This document shows, one piece after another, positions 8,862 to 17,289 of a stretch of DNA of 64,000 bases (its first letter is position 1; every line of letters begins with the position of its first letter). The translations under genes and the position numbers were made by a program. The notes under the pieces were generated by a model, which searched no databases, was not told the origin of the DNA, and saw only the letters and a program-made list of their open reading frames with translations. Where the stretch lies: NCBI RefSeq assembly GCF_003351025.1, contig NZ_QPCG01000008.1, forward strand, positions 1 through 64,000, given 5' to 3'. Origin of the DNA: Mucilaginibacter endophyticus (GTDB lineage Bacteria; Bacteroidota; Bacteroidia; Sphingobacteriales; Sphingobacteriaceae).

Positions 8862-8980
8862 ATGTCATTGCGAGGAGCAACGTGGGGTAAAAGTAACTGG
8901 GGGCGACGTGGCAATCTCGTAGCTGTACAGGGCGAATATGCATTGGCTACGAGATTGCCACGCTTCGCTCGCAATGACAT
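8862..8980. repeat. Palindromic repeat family C, copy C1 (CATTGCGAG type)
   Basis: Begins ATGTCATTGCGAG and ends CTCGCAATGACAT, with a second internal pair (GGCAATCTCGTAGC and its complement). Related copies lie at 48510-48593, 51851-51941 and 55498-55579. Non-coding; occupies most of the MaoC-nadD gap. Confidence 0.8.
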
Positions 8981-9012
8981 ACAGTATAAAATAAACGGTC
9001 AATTTGCATGTA

Positions 9013-9041
9013 ATAAAAAGCGTCCGTGAGGACACGGACGC
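9013..9041 (-). terminator. Intrinsic terminator after nadD
   Basis: A perfect 9-bp stem (GCGTCCGTG/CACGGACGC) with a 4-nt loop is followed on the minus strand by TTTTT, 30 nt past the nadD stop. It ends the yicC-gmk-nadD unit. Confidence 0.9.
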
Positions 9042-9070
9042 CGTGGTATTTTATAGATAATGTACCTCGA

Positions 9071-9643
9071 CTACCTGTACAAACTCTTATTCTCAATAAA
9101 CTTCAACACCGGATCCGGTACAAAGTATTGCACATTCTTTTTTTCGGCGAGGGATTTGCGGATGAATGTTGCCGATAGCTCCATTTGCGGCGTCATGGTG
9201 ATGGTAACAGAAGGGTGGTCGGCCAGTTCGGCATTTTCATATCCCGGCCGCGGATAAACAAAAATGCGGTAATCGCGCAGGATAAGCTTATAATTTTTCC
9301 ATTTATGCAGCGTGCCCAGATTGTCAGACCCCATGATAAGGGCAAACTCGTGTTCCGGATATTTTTCCTTTAAATGGGCAAGCGTATCAATTGTATATGA
9401 TGGCTGTGGCAGTTTTAGTTCCACATCGCTCACGGTAATATTGGTTGCATTGTCTGTAGCTAACCGGGCCATTTCCAGCCTGTCATAGGTATTGATGAGA
9501 TCACCATACTTTTTTAATGGATTTTGGGGCGATACCACCAGCCATACCTTATCAAGCGAGGTATGGTTTGCCATATAATTAGCAATTATCAAATGCCCTA
9601 TGTGTATAGGATTAAACGAACCAAACAGTAAGCCTATTTTCAT
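9071..9643 (-). CDS. nadD: Nicotinate-nucleotide adenylyltransferase
   Basis: Converts nicotinate mononucleotide and ATP to nicotinate adenine dinucleotide, the penultimate NAD step. The N-terminus MKIGLLFGSFNPIHIGH carries the GSFNPxHxGH nucleotidyltransferase signature, and the C-terminal SATFIRKSL matches the ISSTxIR motif. At 190 residues it has the usual length. It follows gmk on the same strand, separated by repeat B3, and is followed by a clear terminator. Confidence 0.96.
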   Translation of the reverse strand: MKIGLLFGSFNPIHIGHLIIANYMANHTSLDKVWLVVSPQNPLKKYGDLINTYDRLEMARLATDNATNITVSDVELKLPQPSYTIDTLAHLKEKYPEHEFALIMGSDNLGTLHKWKNYKLILRDYRIFVYPRPGYENAELADHPSVTITMTPQMELSATFIRKSLAEKKNVQYFVPDPVLKFIENKSLYR

Positions 9644-9648
9644 GTAGT

Positions 9649-9750
9649 GCCCCCTAACCCCCTAAAGGGGAAATTAAAAGTTTTGTAGATTAAATAGTCC
9701 CGGTGTGTAAGATGAGTTTTTTACACTCCCCCTTTAGGGGGCCGGGGGGC
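9649..9750. repeat. Family B palindromic repeat between nadD and gmk (B3)
   Basis: A 102-bp inverted repeat whose arms are GCCCCCTAACCCCCTAAAGG and a close complement ending GGCCGGGGGGC. The right arm encodes the final residues (SPPAP) and the TAA stop of gmk. The left arm lies 5 nt upstream of the nadD start. Confidence 0.85.
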
Positions 9751-10315
9751 TAATAAACGCGCTCACTAAATCCTCTGCCTCTGTGCAAGCCGTTTCAAGA
9801 TCGTAATTTTTGAGTATAATATCAAATTGTGGAGCGTATTTAAGCTCTTTTTCTGCCTTAGCAAAGCGTTCTTTTAGTTTTTCTTCACTATCGGTACCTC
9901 TGCCTGTCAATCTTTCAATTAAAACCTCAAGTGATGGGGGCTGAACAAATATGGCTAATGCCTGGGCGCCGTATTTCCGTTTAAGGTGAAGTCCACCCTC
10001 AACGTCGATATCGAATATTACTGTTTTGCCTTGCGCCCAAATGCGCTCAATTTCGGTACGGAGTGTACCATAGAAAGTACCGGTATAAACCTCTTCAAAT
10101 TCAACGAATTGTTTTTTTGCAATACGGTGCAAAAACTCTTCCTTGCTAATGAAATAGTAGTCCTGCTCATGCACCTCATCGCCGCGGCGCTCACGCGTGG
10201 TGGCCGAAATTGAAAATTCAAGCTCAGGGATTTTCCCCAGCAAATGATGTACAATTGTTGTTTTACCAGCACCCGACGGAGCCGAAAATATGATGAGTTT
10301 ACCTTCTTTGGTCAT
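9734..10315 (-). CDS. gmk: Guanylate kinase
   Basis: Phosphorylates GMP to GDP with ATP. The P-loop APSGAGKTT is near residues 13-21, followed by the GMP-binding block SATTRERRGDE and the DYYFIS segment. At 193 residues it is near normal length. Its last codons and stop (SPPAP, TAA) lie within repeat B3, so the native end has been replaced. The order yicC-gmk-nadD is common in this phylum and supports one transcript. Confidence 0.96.
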   Translation of the reverse strand: MTKEGKLIIFSAPSGAGKTTIVHHLLGKIPELEFSISATTRERRGDEVHEQDYYFISKEEFLHRIAKKQFVEFEEVYTGTFYGTLRTEIERIWAQGKTVIFDIDVEGGLHLKRKYGAQALAIFVQPPSLEVLIERLTGRGTDSEEKLKERFAKAEKELKYAPQFDIILKNYDLETACTEAEDLVSAFISPPAP

Positions 10316-10326
10316 TGATTATATAC

Positions 10327-10412
10327 GTCATTGCGTCATTAAGTCATTGTATCATTTTTCAAAAATCGCCGGAAAAGCAATCAATGACTTAATGACCTGA
10401 TGACTCAATGAC
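10327..10412. repeat. Inverted arms of degenerate GTCATT tandem repeat (family I)
   Basis: In the yicC sense, 4 nt after its stop, comes a run of variants of GTCATTgaGTCAT. The complementary arm follows after a ~32-nt spacer and ends 11 nt before the gmk start. Arms are 10327-10349 and 10382-10412. Confidence 0.8.
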
Positions 10413-10416
10413 TATA

Positions 10417-11292
10417 CTATAATACGTTTAACAGTTGTTCTTTAATTTTTTCAAGCTCTTCTTTCATGCCTACTACCAGTTTCTGGATGTTGGCATCGTT
10501 GGCTTTTGAGCCTAATGTGTTGATCTCACGACCAATTTCCTGCGAAATGAATCCCAGTTTTTTACCGTTTGCGTCGGCATTTTTCAGGGTTTCGATAAAG
10601 TATTCGCAATGTGCTTTCAGCCTTACCTTTTCTTCGGTAATATCAAGCTTATCAATATAGTAGATCAACTCCTGTTCAAAGCGGTTTTGGTCGATAGCTT
10701 CGCGGCTTGCAGCTTCTGCTAAGAATGTATCCAGGCGTTCGCGAATTAATGGGACCCGTTTAGGGTCTTCCAGCTCAACAAGCTCCAGGTTTTTCAAAAT
10801 AGTGCTGATGCGGCCTTTAATTTCCTGTTCAATAACATTTCCTTCCTGCGTGCGGAATTCCTGGAAAGCAGCCATGGCCTGTTGAAAGGTTTTTTCAACA
10901 GACTTCCATTCATCTTCGGATATGGTATCTTCTTCGTATTTTACAACTTCAGGTAAACCTAAGGCCAGCTCAAGTAAGTTGCCACCTGGCTCGCCAAGCT
11001 CTTCACTTACGGCTTTAAGCTGGTTATAGTAATGTTTTAGCAGATCTTTATCAATACCTGCAGCTTTCACCGCCTGGCTTGCCTGCTCTGTGTTAATAGA
11101 TAAATTAACTTTACCGCGTTCGATAAGTTTACTGCAATCGGTACGCAGCTGAAACTCTTTTTCGGCAAAAATCTTCGGTAAACGAAGCGATAATTCTAAA
11201 AATTTGCTGTTCAGGGATTTAACCTCTACGGTATATTTTGTATTGCCTGTATCAAAACTGGCAATTCCATACCCTGTCATGGATTTTATCAT
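10417..11292 (-). CDS. yicC: YicC/YloC-family endoribonuclease
   Basis: Members of this family act as endoribonucleases in RNA turnover. The 291-residue protein begins IKSMTGYG, the hallmark N-terminus, and ends with the conserved EIGREINTLGSKAND segment and a coiled tail. ATG 11292 is chosen over an in-frame TTG two codons upstream: the TTG sits inside the TATCTTTG promoter box, and only 3 nt separate that box from the ATG. The mRNA is therefore predicted to be leaderless. It leads the yicC-gmk-nadD group. Confidence 0.93.
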   Translation of the reverse strand: MIKSMTGYGIASFDTGNTKYTVEVKSLNSKFLELSLRLPKIFAEKEFQLRTDCSKLIERGKVNLSINTEQASQAVKAAGIDKDLLKHYYNQLKAVSEELGEPGGNLLELALGLPEVVKYEEDTISEDEWKSVEKTFQQAMAAFQEFRTQEGNVIEQEIKGRISTILKNLELVELEDPKRVPLIRERLDTFLAEAASREAIDQNRFEQELIYYIDKLDITEEKVRLKAHCEYFIETLKNADANGKKLGFISQEIGREINTLGSKANDANIQKLVVGMKEELEKIKEQLLNVL

Positions 11293-11295
11293 GCG

Positions 11296-11303
11296 CAAAG
11301 ATA
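11296..11303 (-). promoter_or_regulatory. -7 box of yicC, leaderless configuration
   Basis: TATCTTTG on the minus strand is an exact TAnnTTTG match with only CGC between it and the ATG. Transcription would start at or next to the start codon. Confidence 0.55.
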
Positions 11304-11309
11304 GTAATT

Positions 11310-11451
11310 TTAGAGATTAGTGGTTGGAGGTTAGAGATTAGTGTTTTTTCACTCTAAAAAAAGATGGTTTAGGGTAATCACCTATGATTAATCTTATATT
11401 TTTTCCTCTTACAAGCCAGAACTAACCTCCAATCTCTAACCTCTAACCACC
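11310..11451. repeat. Inverted arms of degenerate GGTTAGAGATTAG repeat (family H)
   Basis: Left arm 11310-11343 reads as tandem variants of GGTTAGAGATTAGTGG. Right arm 11421-11451 is its complement (CTAACCTCCAATCTCTAACC). It lies between divergent yicC and the next gene, the only instance of this class not beside a stop codon. Confidence 0.75.
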
Positions 11452-11525
11452 AACGCGAAGCCCTTTAACACTTTTTCACATTTGCTGTAAAATAGAGTTC
11501 CTATATTTACGTTCAATTATCACTG

Positions 11526-12335
11526 ATGCGCAACTATTTATACCTGCTTGTAACAGGCGTTCTATGCCTTATGTCCGTTCACGCTTCTGCCCAGGAATTT
11601 ACGGTAAAGGGTGTTATCTCCAAAAAGGTGACCAACGAGCGTGTTGGACAAGTTTTTGTTAAAGATCTGAATACCAAAACACTGATACTTAGTGATGATG
11701 TTGGCTGGTTTAGCATAAAAACCCGCGTTGGCGATACCTTGCTTTTCTCCCGGGATGACTATACGCCGCAAAAAGTAGTGGTTTTGAATAACAGCGATAT
11801 GCCTGTTTACATGCAGCCAATAATCAAGCTTGATGAGGTAAAAGTTGTTGGCCAAACTAAAAGGCAGGAGATAAACGAGGTTCTGAGAGATTACAAGAAA
11901 CAAGGTAGTACTTACGATGGAAAGCCGCCCGTCTTATCTTTCCTGAGTAACCCGGTAACCGGTCTTTACGAGCTTTTGGGTACAACACCTAACCGCGCAC
12001 GCCGCTTTGCCCAAAACGCTCAAAGCGAACTGGAGCAGGCCGAAATTCATAAGCATTATAACATTCCGTTCGTAAAACAGTATACCGGCCTGGCTACAGA
12101 CAGCCTTGCCCGTAAGTTCATGAATTACTATACGCCTACCTACAAGGATATCAAAGCCTGGACAGATTACGACCTGATTAAGCATACCATACGGGCGTAT
12201 GAGTATTACAAAAACAGCAGCGAAAAAGAGAAGCTGGAAAGGTTAAACAGCCCGACATTCATCGTGCCCGATTCAACCGTAAAACTTGGCGAAGGGCCGG
12301 TACAGCTTAAAAAAGAGAAGCAGCCGCCGCTTTAA
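11526..12335 (+). CDS. Secreted protein with carboxypeptidase-regulatory-like domain
   Basis: The 269-residue product starts with a signal peptide ending ASAQ and then an EFTVKGVISKK block. This resembles the beta-sandwich domain found at the N-terminus of many Bacteroidota outer-membrane proteins (CarboxypepD_reg-like, residues ~24-105). The remaining part is helical and charged, with no recognised catalytic motif, and ends in a proline/lysine-rich tail. It lacks a TonB plug or barrel, so it is not a SusC protein. Likely periplasmic or outer-membrane associated; exact role unknown. Transcribed alone, convergent with rnc. Confidence 0.8.
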   Translation: MRNYLYLLVTGVLCLMSVHASAQEFTVKGVISKKVTNERVGQVFVKDLNTKTLILSDDVGWFSIKTRVGDTLLFSRDDYTPQKVVVLNNSDMPVYMQPIIKLDEVKVVGQTKRQEINEVLRDYKKQGSTYDGKPPVLSFLSNPVTGLYELLGTTPNRARRFAQNAQSELEQAEIHKHYNIPFVKQYTGLATDSLARKFMNYYTPTYKDIKAWTDYDLIKHTIRAYEYYKNSSEKEKLERLNSPTFIVPDSTVKLGEGPVQLKKEKQPPL

Positions 12336-12360
12336 TTAATAAAAGGGCCCTAAATTGAAA

Positions 12361-13086
12361 TCAGATACCTAACGCTTCGCAGGCCTTTTCAGCAGCAAGT
12401 TTCTCGGCATTCTTTTTACTGAATTCTTTGCCCGAGCCCATTACTTCGCCATCTACATTAGCTTGTACTGTGAAAAGTTTGGTACTTTCGCCATCCTGGT
12501 TGGTTACCAGTTCAAAAATGATATCCCGGCCGTGACGCTGGCACCATTCAATGAGTTTGCTCTTGAAATTGGTTTCAGTTTGCTCCAGCGTGTGGATATC
12601 AATATGTGGTTTTATGATATGATTGATCAGGAAGTTTTTGGTAAAGTCGTACCCTTTATCCAGGTAAACTGCACCAATCAGGGCCTCAAAAGCATCACCC
12701 AATAATGAACCCTGCCTGCTTGAGTTAAGCATACGGTTATCATATTCAATGAGTTTATCAAACCCAAGTTTTTTACCGAGCGCGTTGAGGTTTACGCGGC
12801 TCACTATTTTTGAGCGTAATTCGGTCAGGAAGCCCTCATCTTCATAAGGGTATAATTTGAAAAGTACTTCGGCAATAACACTGCCCAATACAGCATCACC
12901 CAGAAACTCCAGGCGCTCGTTGCTGTTCTTTACCCCCTTCTTGATGTTTTGCGCTACCGATTTATGGCGAAAAGCCATGCGGTATAAAGACAAATTGCCC
13001 GGCACGAAGCCGAGCAAATTCTTTAATATTTTAACATATTTCCGGTTAGGGGATATATATAGTTTGTAGAACCGATTGATAGGCAT
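12361..13086 (-). CDS. rnc: Ribonuclease III
   Basis: Double-strand-specific endonuclease for rRNA and mRNA processing. The signature NERLEFLGDAVLG lies near residues 58-70, with the second acidic cluster in GDAFEALIGAVYLDKG. A C-terminal double-stranded RNA-binding domain follows (GSGKEFSKKNAEKLAAEKA). Length is 241 residues from ATG 13086, since the in-frame codon before it is only TTG. It is the last gene of acpP-fabF-rnc, with a 13-nt gap after fabF. Confidence 0.96.
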   Translation of the reverse strand: MPINRFYKLYISPNRKYVKILKNLLGFVPGNLSLYRMAFRHKSVAQNIKKGVKNSNERLEFLGDAVLGSVIAEVLFKLYPYEDEGFLTELRSKIVSRVNLNALGKKLGFDKLIEYDNRMLNSSRQGSLLGDAFEALIGAVYLDKGYDFTKNFLINHIIKPHIDIHTLEQTETNFKSKLIEWCQRHGRDIIFELVTNQDGESTKLFTVQANVDGEVMGSGKEFSKKNAEKLAAEKACEALGI

Positions 13087-13099
13087 CAAATTACCACAA

Positions 13100-14353
13100 T
13101 TAATCTTCGTATTTTCTAAATATTACAGAAGCATTGTGGCCGCCAAAACCAAATCCATTGCTCTGCACCGTCCTTATATCGCGTTTTTGAGCGGTATTGA
13201 AAGTAAAATTGATCTTTGGATCAAAGGCAGGATCGTCGGTAAAGTGGTTGATGGTTGGTGGAATGATACCATGTTTCAATGCCAATATCGAAGCAATAGC
13301 TTCAACCGCGCCGGCAGCACCTAAAAGGTGACCTGTCATTGATTTGGTTGAGCTGATGTTGATACGGTAGATATCTTCGCCAAACACGTCCTGTATCGCT
13401 TTAACTTCCTGCGGGTCACCGATTGGAGTTGATGTGCCGTGAACGTTCACATAATCAATATCGGCAGGGGTTAAGTTAGCGTCTTCAAGGGCCGCACGCA
13501 TTACATAAGCAGCACCCAGGCCATCAGGGTGAGGGGCTGTCATGTGGTAAGCATCGGCACTCATGCCACCACCCATCATTTCGGCGTATATTTTAGCGCC
13601 GCGGGCTTTAGCATGTTCTAATTCCTCTAAAATAATGGTACCTGCACCTTCGCCGGCCACAAAACCATCCCTGTCCAGATCAAACGGACGTGATGCCGTT
13701 GCCGGATCATCATTACGGGTTGATAATGCATGCATAGCGTTAAAACCACCAATACCTGCTTCGTTGATGATAGCTTCAGAACCACCGCTGATGAACATGT
13801 TAGCTTTACCCAAACGGATATAGTTAAATGAATCTATCAGTGAATTGTTTGATGAAGCACACGCAGAAACGGTAGTGAAGTTAGGGCCACGCAAACCATA
13901 TTTAATAGAAATATGACCGGGGGCTATGTCGGCTATCATTTTAGGGATGAAGAACGGGTTAAAACGTGGTGAACCATCGCCTTTTGCAAAGGCCATAACC
14001 TCGTCAAGGAAAGTTTTTAAACCACCAATACCCGAACCCCAGATAACACCTATGCGGCTGGTATCCAGTTTCGAAAAATCTAATCCCGCGTCTTTTACAG
14101 CCTCTTCTGTTGAATATAAGGCGTATTGTACAAAGGGATCCAATTTACGGGCATCTTTACGGCCCAAAAAACCATCCGCGTCAAAGCCTTTCACTTCGCA
14201 CGCGAACTTAGTTTTGAATTTTTCGGTATCAAAACTTTTAATCAAGGCAGCGCCACTTACTCCATTGATCAGTCCGTTCCAGTAATCTGTAACGGTGTTA
14301 CCAATAGGAGTAAGTGCTCCAAGCCCGGTTACTACAACTCTTTTAAACTCCAT
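13100..14353 (-). CDS. fabF: 3-oxoacyl-ACP synthase II (beta-ketoacyl-ACP synthase II)
   Basis: Condenses malonyl-ACP with acyl-ACP to extend fatty acids. The nucleophile cysteine is in VSACASS near residue 164, and the two active-site histidines are in VNVHGTSTP (near 304) and GHLLGAAG (near 339). The C-terminus FGFGGHNASVIF is typical. At 417 residues the length is standard. It lies 20 nt after acpP on the same strand and before rnc. Confidence 0.97.
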   Translation of the reverse strand: MEFKRVVVTGLGALTPIGNTVTDYWNGLINGVSGAALIKSFDTEKFKTKFACEVKGFDADGFLGRKDARKLDPFVQYALYSTEEAVKDAGLDFSKLDTSRIGVIWGSGIGGLKTFLDEVMAFAKGDGSPRFNPFFIPKMIADIAPGHISIKYGLRGPNFTTVSACASSNNSLIDSFNYIRLGKANMFISGGSEAIINEAGIGGFNAMHALSTRNDDPATASRPFDLDRDGFVAGEGAGTIILEELEHAKARGAKIYAEMMGGGMSADAYHMTAPHPDGLGAAYVMRAALEDANLTPADIDYVNVHGTSTPIGDPQEVKAIQDVFGEDIYRINISSTKSMTGHLLGAAGAVEAIASILALKHGIIPPTINHFTDDPAFDPKINFTFNTAQKRDIRTVQSNGFGFGGHNASVIFRKYED

Positions 14354-14373
14354 TTAATCCAGTTAGGGAGTTC

Positions 14374-14610
14374 TTATTTAACGTTTTTTTCAAGGTAAGC
14401 AACTGCCTGGCCAACAGTACCAATAGTTTCAGCCTGATCGTCAGGAATAGCCACGTTAAATTCTTTTTCAAACTCCATGATTAATTCCACGGTGTCTAAC
14501 GAGTCGGCACCAAGATCATTGGTGAAACTCGCTTCTGGCGTAACTTCACTTTCGTCAACACCCAGTTTTTCTACGATAATAGCTTTTACTCTTGAAGCGA
14601 TATCAGACAT
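14374..14610 (-). CDS. acpP: Acyl carrier protein
   Basis: Carries growing acyl chains on phosphopantetheine attached to Ser37 in the GADSLDTVEL motif. The 78-residue acidic protein matches the family along its full length. It is the first gene of the acpP-fabF-rnc operon. A well-formed promoter lies upstream at 14647-14677, fitting high expression. Confidence 0.98.
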   Translation of the reverse strand: MSDIASRVKAIIVEKLGVDESEVTPEASFTNDLGADSLDTVELIMEFEKEFNVAIPDDQAETIGTVGQAVAYLEKNVK

Positions 14611-14646
14611 AGTCTTTATAGTTTAATGATTAATAAAAATTCAGTG

Positions 14647-14677
14647 CAAAGAAAAATAAATTCTGTCAATAAACAAA
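14647..14677 (-). promoter_or_regulatory. Promoter of acpP-fabF-rnc
   Basis: On the minus strand TTTG is followed after exactly 19 nt by TTTCTTTG (7 of 8 to TAnnTTTG). Predicted leader is about 30 nt. Confidence 0.6.
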
Positions 14678-14736
14678 TCTAAAACTTTTACAATATAATT
14701 CTCTAAACAAAATTTTATTGAAACAGTTTGTATTAG

Positions 14737-14744
14737 TAATTTTG
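14737..14744 (+). promoter_or_regulatory. Possible -7 box for the IPExxxVDY-family gene
   Basis: TAATTTTG is an exact TAnnTTTG match 14 nt before the ATG. A TTG lies 16 nt upstream, shorter than the usual 19-20 nt spacing. Confidence 0.35.
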
Positions 14745-14758
14745 ACGGCGTAAAAGTA

Positions 14759-15184
14759 ATGATTTTGAACAGGAAATTTTTAAAGTTTGAGATCGATTTT
14801 GATTTTGTGCTCATTGCGATAACAACTTCGCTTAAGGATTATCGCGTTTGCTTCCTTATCAATAAGTACCTGAATTTTAATTTCGTAAAAAACGACGACC
14901 TCGAAGTGGATATTTATCCCGGGGCCGACCCTGTTTTGTTTTCATTATACCGGTACAGCTGGGAAACCACCGAAACAGATTTCTTCTTTATTGGCAATAA
15001 AGGCTCAGACGGTTACCTGGTACCTGAAATAAAAAGTGCCGACTATTTTTTGATGATCCGTAACTATATAGATGATAATGAGCTTGATACGATCATTTCT
15101 TCGCTCAATAAAATACCGGAGATAGTTGCGGCAGTAAAGATTGATCCAAAAAAAATAAAATCACGGGAAAATCTGTTATTTTAG
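14759..15184 (+). CDS. IPExxxVDY-family conserved protein
   Basis: A 141-residue cytosolic protein of unknown function conserved in Bacteroidota. It resembles the family named for a C-terminal IPE...VDY motif; here the equivalent reads IPEIVAAVKID near residues 119-129. It has many aromatic and acidic residues and no signal peptide or membrane segment. The gene precedes pyk by 64 nt on the same strand, a neighbourhood common in the phylum, so co-transcription is likely. Confidence 0.75.
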   Translation: MILNRKFLKFEIDFDFVLIAITTSLKDYRVCFLINKYLNFNFVKNDDLEVDIYPGADPVLFSLYRYSWETTETDFFFIGNKGSDGYLVPEIKSADYFLMIRNYIDDNELDTIISSLNKIPEIVAAVKIDPKKIKSRENLLF

Positions 15185-15248
15185 CGCCGAATTTAAAAAA
15201 TGTCGGTTTTACAATCATTAAATACCCTCCAGTTTTAACCCGAATAAT

Positions 15249-16688
15249 ATGGAACTATACTATAATCGAACAAAAATTGTTGCCACCATGGGGCCGGCAT
15301 CAGCTAAGAAGGACGTTTTATTAGCGATGATCAAGGCAGGTGTTAACGTTTGCCGTCTTAATTTTTCGCACGGTAAGCCCGAAGATCATAAGGTAGTGAT
15401 CGATCTTATCCGTGAAATTAACGAGCAATACAAAACCAACGTAGGTATCCTTGCAGATTTACAGGGCCCTAAAATCCGTATAGGCCTGGTAAAGGATGGC
15501 GGTATTCATTTAGTTAACGGAACGCACATCAAAATTACCACACATGAGTGCATTGGTAACGATGAGCAGATCTACATTACTTATGATACCTTCCCGCAGG
15601 ATGTACAGGCAAACGAAATTATTTTGCTTGATGATGGTAAGCTGCAATTAAGGGTTATTGAAACCAACAAAGTTGATACAGTTATATGTGAGGTAGTACA
15701 TGGTGGTATTTTAACATCTCGTAAAGGTGTTAACCTGCCAAACACCAAAGTATCTATCCCAAGCTTAACAGAAGAGGATTTGATCAACCTTGAATTCGCC
15801 CTTAAACAGGATGTTGAATGGATTGGCCTTTCTTTCGTTCGTACAGGCGAAGATATTGTAGACCTTAAACGTATTATTGCACGTAACGGCTCGGCAGCTA
15901 AAGTAATAGCTAAAGTTGAAAAACCTGAAGCCATTGAAAATATTGATGCCATTATTGCCGCTACAGACGGTGTAATGGTTGCCCGTGGTGACCTGGGTGT
16001 TGAAATGCCGCTTGAAGAAGTGCCATTGCTGCAAAAAATGATAGCCCGTAAATGCCGTGCTGCTTCAAAACCGGTAATTGTTGCAACCCAGATGCTGGAG
16101 TCAATGATCACTACCCCGCGCCCAACCCGCGCCGAAGTTAACGACGTTGCTAACTCTGTACTTGATGGCGCCGACGCGGTAATGTTAAGCGGTGAAACAT
16201 CTGTTGGTGAATTCCCGGTTATTGTTATCGAAACTATGGCTAAAATAGTTCGTAACGTTGAAGAGCTTGGCTATCCTTTCAACGCCCCTAAAGAAGCAGT
16301 TGTTAAGGATCCTGCATCTCCTGATTTCCTGATCAACGCGCTTTGTGAGTCAACCGTACACATTGCTGAGCAAAGCAACGCGGTGGGTATTGTTTCAATG
16401 ACTACATCAGGCTATACTGCATTTGAAATATCAAGCCACAGGCCTAAGGCAAGTACTTATATCTTTACATCAAACAAGCAGTTGCTTAACGCGCTTAGCC
16501 TTGTTTGGGGTGTAAGGGCATTCTACTACGATCAGTTAGAAAGTACCGACCAAACCATTGCCGATGTTAACAACATGCTTAAAGCCGAAAACCTGATTAA
16601 AACAGGCGATATAGTTGTTAACACAGCCTCTACTCCTATCATTAAACAAGGAAAAACCAATACACTAAAACTAAGTGTAATTGAATAA
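15249..16688 (+). CDS. pyk: Pyruvate kinase
   Basis: Makes pyruvate and ATP from phosphoenolpyruvate and ADP, the last step of glycolysis. The N-terminus TKIVATMGPAS is characteristic, and the active-site signature is seen in AKVEKPEAIENID with the catalytic lysine. MVARGDLGVE and the potassium/ADP site in SGETSVGEFP follow. At 479 residues it has the usual A, B and C domains without an extra C-terminal domain. A strong terminator follows. Confidence 0.97.
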   Translation: MELYYNRTKIVATMGPASAKKDVLLAMIKAGVNVCRLNFSHGKPEDHKVVIDLIREINEQYKTNVGILADLQGPKIRIGLVKDGGIHLVNGTHIKITTHECIGNDEQIYITYDTFPQDVQANEIILLDDGKLQLRVIETNKVDTVICEVVHGGILTSRKGVNLPNTKVSIPSLTEEDLINLEFALKQDVEWIGLSFVRTGEDIVDLKRIIARNGSAAKVIAKVEKPEAIENIDAIIAATDGVMVARGDLGVEMPLEEVPLLQKMIARKCRAASKPVIVATQMLESMITTPRPTRAEVNDVANSVLDGADAVMLSGETSVGEFPVIVIETMAKIVRNVEELGYPFNAPKEAVVKDPASPDFLINALCESTVHIAEQSNAVGIVSMTTSGYTAFEISSHRPKASTYIFTSNKQLLNALSLVWGVRAFYYDQLESTDQTIADVNNMLKAENLIKTGDIVVNTASTPIIKQGKTNTLKLSVIE

Positions 16689-16720
16689 GGCTATTTAAGA
16701 TCTTACTTTTAATGAAGAAG

Positions 16721-16756
16721 GCTCGCCGGGATAACTGGCGGGCTTTTTTATTAAGG
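16721..16756 (+). terminator. Terminator of pyk
   Basis: Stem GCTCGCC/GGCGGGC with a short loop followed by six T, 33 nt after the pyk stop. Confidence 0.85.
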
Positions 16757-16764
16757 TATGCCTG

Positions 16765-16800
16765 TAAAAAACAATGCCGGCCACCCGAAGATGACCGGCA
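16765..16800 (-). terminator. Terminator of the zinc-ribbon gene
   Basis: On the minus strand TGCCGGTCA...GGCCGGCA forms a hairpin followed by TTGTTTTTTA. It lies ~110 nt past the zinc-ribbon stop. Confidence 0.6.
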
Positions 16801-16907
16801 AAGCACAATTAAAATCTGGCACAATTTAGGTTTAAGGTTAAAAGGCCCGATTTCTTTTGCTATCCTAAAAAATAAAAGGTAGATGTTTTTTCAAATAGCT
16901 GGAATGC

Positions 16908-17129
16908 TTACGAGCGTTTATAAAAACGATTGTTGCATTTGGTGCAGTGGTAGCGTTTTACCGAAAACCACGGAAGCAACAGCTTAACAATTGTGCCTCT
17001 TTTTATCCTGTCGCAAAATTTATTTTTACAGCGGGGGCACGTCGCTGTATTTGTTTTACCAATAGTTGGTATTGCGTTGGTGTTATTGTTTTGAGCAATA
17101 AACTTATCTTCATTAACAGTAACAGTCAT
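16908..17129 (-). CDS. Small zinc-ribbon protein
   Basis: A 73-residue protein with two cysteine knuckles, CPRC at residues 31-34 and CTKC at 62-65, which should bind one zinc ion. Between them is a basic stretch with KRGTIVKLLLPWF, and the protein ends NNRFYKRS. The N-terminal 25 residues are polar and low complexity. The function is unknown; nucleic-acid binding or adaptor roles are plausible. It is monocistronic, with its own terminator, and lies downstream of the kinase gene on the same strand. Confidence 0.7.
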   Translation of the reverse strand: MTVTVNEDKFIAQNNNTNAIPTIGKTNTATCPRCKNKFCDRIKRGTIVKLLLPWFSVKRYHCTKCNNRFYKRS

Positions 17130-17215
17130 TATTCAGGGGTGATTGTATGTTACAAAGCTGTCTAAAAGTTGCATAACAAAACTGCCATTTAACTTCACAA
17201 AACCGCCATTTACGT

Positions 17216-17245
17216 TAAAAAAGCACACTTTAAGTTAAAAAGTGC
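17216..17245 (-). terminator. Terminator of the hybrid kinase gene
   Basis: On the minus strand GCACTTT...AAAGTGTGC folds over a 7-nt loop and is followed by TTTTTT, about 45 nt after the stop. Confidence 0.75.
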
Positions 17246-17289
17246 CTGAAAGCTAAAAAGGATAATTAGAATGATAAAGACATATAAGT

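Noticed and set aside
15581..16111. 176-residue reverse-strand ORF inside pyk
   Set aside because: Serine- and isoleucine-rich shadow of a clear pyruvate kinase; no start signal or family motif.
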